A DNA stretch of 64,000 nucleotides, from positions 310,001 to 374,000 of the forward strand of contig JBAJFG010000591.1 in NCBI GenBank assembly GCA_037903475.1. Direction: 5' to 3'. Shown here in pieces: positions 59,346 through 64,000 of the stretch. The translations under genes and the position numbers were made by a program. Source of the DNA: Ancylostoma caninum. Lineage: Eukaryota > Nematoda > Chromadorea > Rhabditida > Ancylostomatidae. The number at the start of each line of letters is the position of its first letter. Position 1 is the stretch's first letter. The notes under the pieces are model-generated. The model was not told the DNA's origin. It saw only the letters and a list, made by a program, of their open reading frames with translations, and ran no database searches.

Positions 59346-59782
59346 CGTATGTGTCTATGTTATACGTAAATAACTCTAATAAAATGTGAAAAAAGCCACT
59401 CTGCCAGCTATCTGCATAAATACTCAAGGGAATGGTTCAAAAAAAAAATCAATGAACCATGCGTAAGACATTTGACCAAACCAAATTATGTCGAGTCAAA
59501 GTACAACGAATCGAATTTCGAGCCACTCGGTTCGTTGGATTTTCTATAAAACCGGGTTACCACTTACTCACCGAAATAAAAGCAGTAAAAAATCGAGTCA
59601 CCTGAGAGTTTTGTAAAAAAAACATATTGCGCATCCAAATGTCTACTACCGGTGTTTCTTTTCATGGAATAATCAACAAGAAGAGAAAAGAGTAAATGAA
59701 ATGGGCACGAAAGAAGAGTTGGAAGGTGTAACCATCAAGGAAGCACATATCCCTTAAGAAAAAAATGCTATTGATGGTATAT

Positions 59783-59804
59783 GTTTTATTTTATTTTATT
59801 TTAT
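59783..59804. repeat. TTTTA microsatellite
   Basis: About four ATTTT units. The flanks 59346-60060 hold nothing else recognised. Confidence 0.85.
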
Positions 59805-60269
59805 GGAATGCACCAATTGGAATGCTCCACCAAGACATGCTATAAGAGATCCACAATTAGATAAATGAACTGGATTACATAAGGAGTATGTCATCGAACA
59901 ACAACACAATCGTTACACTAGAAGCGAATATATAATACTAAACCAAAAACCACCTAACATTATTTAAGTAGTCATTTATATAGCACAGGTTCGACGCTAG
60001 TGGAAGTTGGATTAGTACGAAATGCAGGCAAAACATACATTTTTAATAAATAATGTTGTAACATTACAGATACGAGTCACACGGATGGCTCCTGGCACGG
60101 GGACGCATGGCAGTGACCGCGTGCAGTGGACGCGGAATAGCCGCGAGATGGCTGCTGTAGTTCGTTAACGAAGAAAAACCGCCAGATTGCACGAATGAGA
60201 CTGGCAAAGGACAACAAAATAACATCGACCGAGGATAACGAGGATCCGTAACGCGCTGGCCGACGGCTG

Positions 60270-60482
60270 ATGCGATTGGCGCAAGGTCGTCGTCAAAAAC
60301 TCACAGATAACGCCGATATCTCGGCTCTCGACACGGACCGACCTCTCGCCAATGGACTAGTCACTAATACGCACCTCACTGGGAACTCACTGGCAACAGT
60401 GGGTCCTTACGGTCCTGCTGGTCCCTCTAGCTGGACAAGATACATTGTCTGCCTAGTTGAACTTGATTGCTGCAGATTTTGA
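60270..60482 (+). CDS. Candidate plus-strand exon, unidentified
   Basis: The plus frame MRLAQGRRQKLTDNADISAL, DTDRPLANGLVTNTHLTGNS, LATVGPYGPAGPSSWTRY is protein-like, with Gly-Pro-rich turns, and lies at the end of a CpG-rich island (60070-60420). An acceptor-like actcacag sits at 60299-60306. The final 12 codons look like intron read-through, and the only candidate donor is weak (ACA/gtgggt near 60396). It could belong to the same unknown plus-strand gene as 54438-54653. No homology recognised. Confidence 0.25.
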   Translation: MRLAQGRRQKLTDNADISALDTDRPLANGLVTNTHLTGNSLATVGPYGPAGPSSWTRYIVCLVELDCCRF

Positions 60483-62455
60483 ATTTTTTCCCAGCTTACT
60501 GTTACTCAATTATTAATTCACCCAATGCAACACCTCAAACATTCCCATTTGCCATGGATATTGTAAAGGGAACTTGGCTTCAGAATGATGAAAAGCTACG
60601 GAAAATGGACCATAATTTCTCGTGGCTTTTTATTTCATAATTTTGCCTTCCTTGTTCCTATTCTTATGTAAGTTGTTAAATAAAAACTAGTTATTGGTCC
60701 ATCCATCATTGGGAACTCATTGAGGATTCTGGATCCTTACACTTCTGACATCTCTTGCAAAAAAAAACATTATTTAGGTAGTCAACTTGAATGAAGAGTT
60801 ACATATGAACCGTGCGTGAATAAGAGAAATAGAAGTAGCACCCAGATGTGCCTCGGTGAGAAAAAATTTTAACAGATGTGGGGTAAAATTGCAAAAGTAC
60901 AATGTTTGTTAACTCTACCGCTTTGATAACACCTATGTGATTGAATTGGAACCTGTCCAAAGAGCTCGTCCGGAAATCCAGAATTCGTTACATGAAGAAT
61001 TTCTAAAGAAACTAAATTCACCTAACTATCTTAAAAAAATTACCAGTAAATATCAAATGCTTTCAGATAGGAATCGTATATGTAGTTGTAGGTGCGCTCT
61101 CGAACTTTTGAGCTTTTGGAATAACTCTTGTCGACAGCTCACTCACTGATCTCGATCCGTTATTTATCTATATGTTTATTCATGGATGACCTGTTGAGTA
61201 CAGCCAAAGAGAGAGAGGGAGAGAGGTTTCTGAAAAAAGAAGTTTTCTTGAGGAACGTTTATGTGATAATTATAAATTTTGATGGTCTCAGGACAGTAAA
61301 ATTTTCAATGGAAATTGGCTACGTGACAAAATTCAACGCCATTTGAATAAAAGAGTCCAAATGGGGTCTCCGCCGTTTTGGGGACCCAGAAGGAAAGTGA
61401 AATAAATAAAAACATTAATTATAATAATAAATAAATAATAAAAATTATATGAAAACAATATTAATAATAAACAAGTAAAAATAAACTAGTACAAGATTTT
61501 TATATGTATTGTAAAGTAATTTCAAAAATTTGCCGACCCATTCTCGGGGGGGGGGGCGCCCCCCCCCCATAGAGCAAACAATGAACGCATTTATGCAGGA
61601 ACAACAATTATGATAATTACATAATTTAATTGAATGAAGGAGGCTACCCTCGAATAATTGGTACGAGCTCGTCACTATTAGTACAATCCAATAGTGATAG
61701 CGGTGCTCTAGCTGATGCACGTGCACTATTGTTTTTATGATGGCTTGCATGGATATCTTCTTTCGATCTGCACGTGCAGCGATACAGTTACGCAGCGTTA
61801 ACATTTGTAAAATGCGTACGCAGAATGTCGTGGATTAGCGCACAGTTTTGTTTGAAGGACATGCTGAAGTGGCACCAATGGTGATCACATCTTAAATAGC
61901 ACCCTCAACATTTACTATTATCACAGAAACTTCTCTCAAGGGCTATATGACCTTCAGATAATCTGATGAGGGATCTCAGAGCTAGCAGAGTTTTTTTCCT
62001 GAATTGTCTACAGCTCTGTCATTGAAAAAAGAGGATAATCTGCATGCATTGTGTTACTAACAACGTCTCCACGAAACAAGGCCTTTTTGTTGGAAACATC
62101 TAGAGAAATTTTTGAGAAATTTAGGGTCTCCATGTGATTTACTGGTAATACTCATACACATACAAAAAAAAAGATTTTGAATGCGTTGTGGATTAGTTCC
62201 TGTTTTGACAGCGATGAGGCGTAATATTGATAGAGCGGGTGGATAATGCCTCGTGATTGATAGTATAAGTATTTCCACGAAAATTACACGCATTTTTCTA
62301 TGCCTTGGCGTTAAAATCCACTCGCACAGAAAATCTCTCGCACAATTAGAATCTTTTTAGATATTTTCACACTTCAGGACCTCTGTTAATTACAAGTAGA
62401 AACCGACCACATTTTAGAGCATTCCTGGCTCCTCCACTTATCGATTACATTGGGT
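60483..62455. other. No gene recognised
   Basis: AT-rich, with AATAAATA low complexity near 61400-61445 and the G/C palindrome at 61546-61568. A plus frame at 60937 (70 codons) has no splice support. Confidence 0.4.
61546..61568. repeat. G11-CG-C10 palindrome
   Basis: Eleven G, then C, G and ten C form an almost perfect palindrome in AT-rich surroundings. It could form a very stable hairpin or quadruplex, or it could be an assembly artefact. Confidence 0.8.
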
Positions 62456-62469
62456 ATGTGAAAAAGTTT

Positions 62470-62820
62470 CAGCCCTTTTTTGAGCGAAATCGAGTGTTTA
62501 TTGAAAGAGAAACAAAGCAGATACATCAATCAATGTACTGGTCATCGTTTTCTATAACCTTTCCCCATCTTTCTGGGAGGAGACGGATGCCGCGGCGGTG
62601 GAAAGCCTTGTCCTTCGACTCGATCTATTCCTTCACCCATTTTTCGAAATCCTCGAGAGAATGGGAGCGCTGCTTGGGAAGCCTGTGGCACATCGTCAGA
62701 AACAAATGGTAGTCTCGTAAATAAGCCGCATGAGGTAGCACATCCCAGCGAATTGCTTCAAGCGTTTTCTTGACGGCTTTTGTGACATGTGTCAAAAAGG
62801 CACTACTCCACATTAAGGCT
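62470..62820 (-). pseudogene. Mariner transposase C-terminal fragment
   Basis: The minus-strand translation contains THVTKAVKKTLEAIRWDVLP, then HAAYLRDYHLF, LEDFEKWVKE, a stop, IESKDKAFHRRGIRLLPERW and GKVIENDDQYID. This is the classic end of mariner transposases: the ARPH-derived block, the WxVLPHxxYSPDLAPSDYHLF catalytic neighbourhood, and GIxxLPERW. The family segment SPDLAPSD is shortened to LRD, removing the catalytic aspartate region by an in-frame deletion. At least one in-frame stop follows WVKE. The N-terminal helix-turn-helix and the first catalytic aspartates are missing. Non-functional. Confidence 0.9.
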
Positions 62821-62945
62821 CCAAAATCAAAGAAAAAAATTTTCACCAAAACTTTGTACAAGGGAATTATTTGAGGTGCTGAACGCGAATGAATATCCAA
62901 TTTGTTCAGTAACCCCGTGTTTTTAGGGTTACGGTAGGGTTATTG
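62820..62945. repeat. Family E foldback, half copy inside mariner
   Basis: CCAAAATCAAAG, ATTATTTGAGGTGCTGAACG and AGGGTTACGGTAGGGTTATT follow the order of the left arm at 44800-44935. The right arm is absent. Confidence 0.7.
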
Positions 62946-63146
62946 TGGCAAAAAATACTTATTCGGCTCAAATTCGACATGATTATCACTGTAAAACACA
63001 ACGATGTTGATGCAAACCAATACAGATGTGTACTGAATATTATTGACAGATGTTAAACCAACAAAATTAAGAAGCATTTACAAAGCATTTGCAAGAATGA
63101 CTAACTATTATAACTACGTACCGCTAGAGTCGGAAACTTTTTCACA

Positions 63147-64000
63147 TAACTAATAATAAATCTGTGGAAAACACACGACTTCTCCTCGAACTTTTCCAAA
63201 ATGATTTATCCTTTGGCCCTTTCAACTGGCTATGAAGAGATAAACAAGTGGGAACATGAAGAAACCAGTCACTGAATTGGAAAAATAAAACACTAATAAC
63301 TGCATATGCATTGTAGAATCCTGTGATGAAATAATTCATACTCTCTATCACCAAAGCCGATAGCGAAGGGAAGAATGGTGTATTCAAAGTAATGCAATAA
63401 GAAAGAGAATACAAAGTAAAATGCAGGAAACTTTCGCATAGGTGTGAAGTCAAATAGTGACCAAAGAAGTTTGTGGCCAAGAGCGAAAGAACAGCCCACA
63501 GATCATGAGGGCAAAGTATGAAAAGAAAAAAAGTAGGTGGAGAAGAGGCAAAAAACATCATAGTGAGAGGAGTTCTTACATTTTTCCAGTTCAGCCTGGC
63601 TGCTCAGTGAGAAACATGAAACAAAGTTACTGTGGAAAGACTGCATGTTGTGAAATTAAAAGCATATATTCTCTTATGAAGGCATTAATGACGGAATACT
63701 GCATCCAGAGATATGACTGTACACATAGCTCACTCCCGAAAGCTCGCGTTCGCCAGCCGCACCTGCAAAAACAAACGATTAGGTGATGCGAATGTTTTCC
63801 TTAGGCTCTTAGCTGTGCATATGGTCACGGATCTGTCGAGCAACAACGTCCAGGAAAGAAACAGGCGAGGTTTCGAGTGACTAGTTGTTTGTTCGCTGCT
63901 GCTAGAATCCTGGTAGAAAACATTCTTTGGTAACGGTGCAGCACGAACGCAGCCCGAACGGCGTAATGGTTCGGTTAGAAACGCTAGCAGCAACAGTTCC
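63147..64000. other. Right-edge sequence
   Basis: AT-rich up to about 63700, then GC-richer to the end of the window with an 87-codon minus frame (63730-63993). No recognised product. Confidence 0.35.
63734..63762 (-). CDS. Candidate minus-strand micro-exon
   Basis: 29 nt lie between a textbook acceptor (tttgtttttgcag) and a donor-like GGGA/gtgagc. The frame open through the acceptor reads VRLANASFR. It is upstream of and on the same strand as the MPRIP-like gene, but too short to identify. Confidence 0.2.

Larger units (their letters stand above)
62457..63146 (-). mobile_element. Decayed mariner-like element with a nested foldback fragment
   Basis: Inverted ends TGTGAAAAAGTTTC (62457-62470) and GAAACTTTTTCACA (63133-63146) are each followed outward by TA (62455-62456 and 63147-63148), the mariner target duplication. 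At about 690 bp it is roughly half the usual 1.3 kb. The transposase C-terminus is readable on the minus strand (see 62470-62820). Near 62820-62945, a fragment resembling the left arm of the 44776 foldback interrupts it. The right part holds the non-coding 5' end and perhaps a start (ATGTCGAATTTGAGCCG near 62983). Confidence 0.85.

Overview
The window looks like eukaryotic, probably nematode, genomic DNA, and I would guess a clade V parasite (strongylid-like) with large introns. The reasons are an AT-rich background with short GC-richer exons, worm-type splice sites (TTTTCAG, TTTCCAG or TTTGCAG acceptors and GTGAGT or GTAAGT donors), Tc1-like and mariner-like elements, and abundant foldback repeats. 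The species call is inference. There are no bacterial operons, rRNA genes or CRISPR arrays.

Only one gene can be recognised with confidence. It is a minus-strand gene spread over at least 26 kb (29220 down to 2875) whose seven exons splice in a continuous frame. They encode the N-terminal part of a protein related to animal MPRIP / Drosophila Outspread: a short Cys-containing FNKxKCxNC motif followed by a pleckstrin-homology (PH) domain split over five exons. Its first recognised intron is about 20 kb. The 3' end is not secure: a weak candidate terminal exon lies at 1816-1912, and otherwise the gene runs off the left edge.

Region by region: 1-2874 holds a foldback repeat and two weak coding candidates. 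2875-9046 holds exons 2 to 7, with an inverted repeat pair and a GC-rich island in the introns. 9047-29109 is the large intron, filled with foldback elements (including a 581-bp palindrome), GC-rich islands, a tRNA-like sequence and a long hairpin. 29110-29220 is exon 1. From 29221 to 64000 no gene is identified. That part holds more copies of the same repeats, a Tc1-like MITE (47175-47695), a decayed mariner with a foldback fragment nested in it (62457-63146), a palindromic tandem array (54648-54928), and a few exon-like candidates on both strands that I cannot assign to a family.

The window is best read as one widely spaced cytoskeletal-regulator gene in a bed of non-autonomous transposons and regularly scattered GC-rich islands. 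The islands may be regulatory elements or unrecognised exons. I saw no convincing novel multi-gene system. The most unusual material is the repeat and structure content. All positions and similarities were worked out by eye, with no database search.
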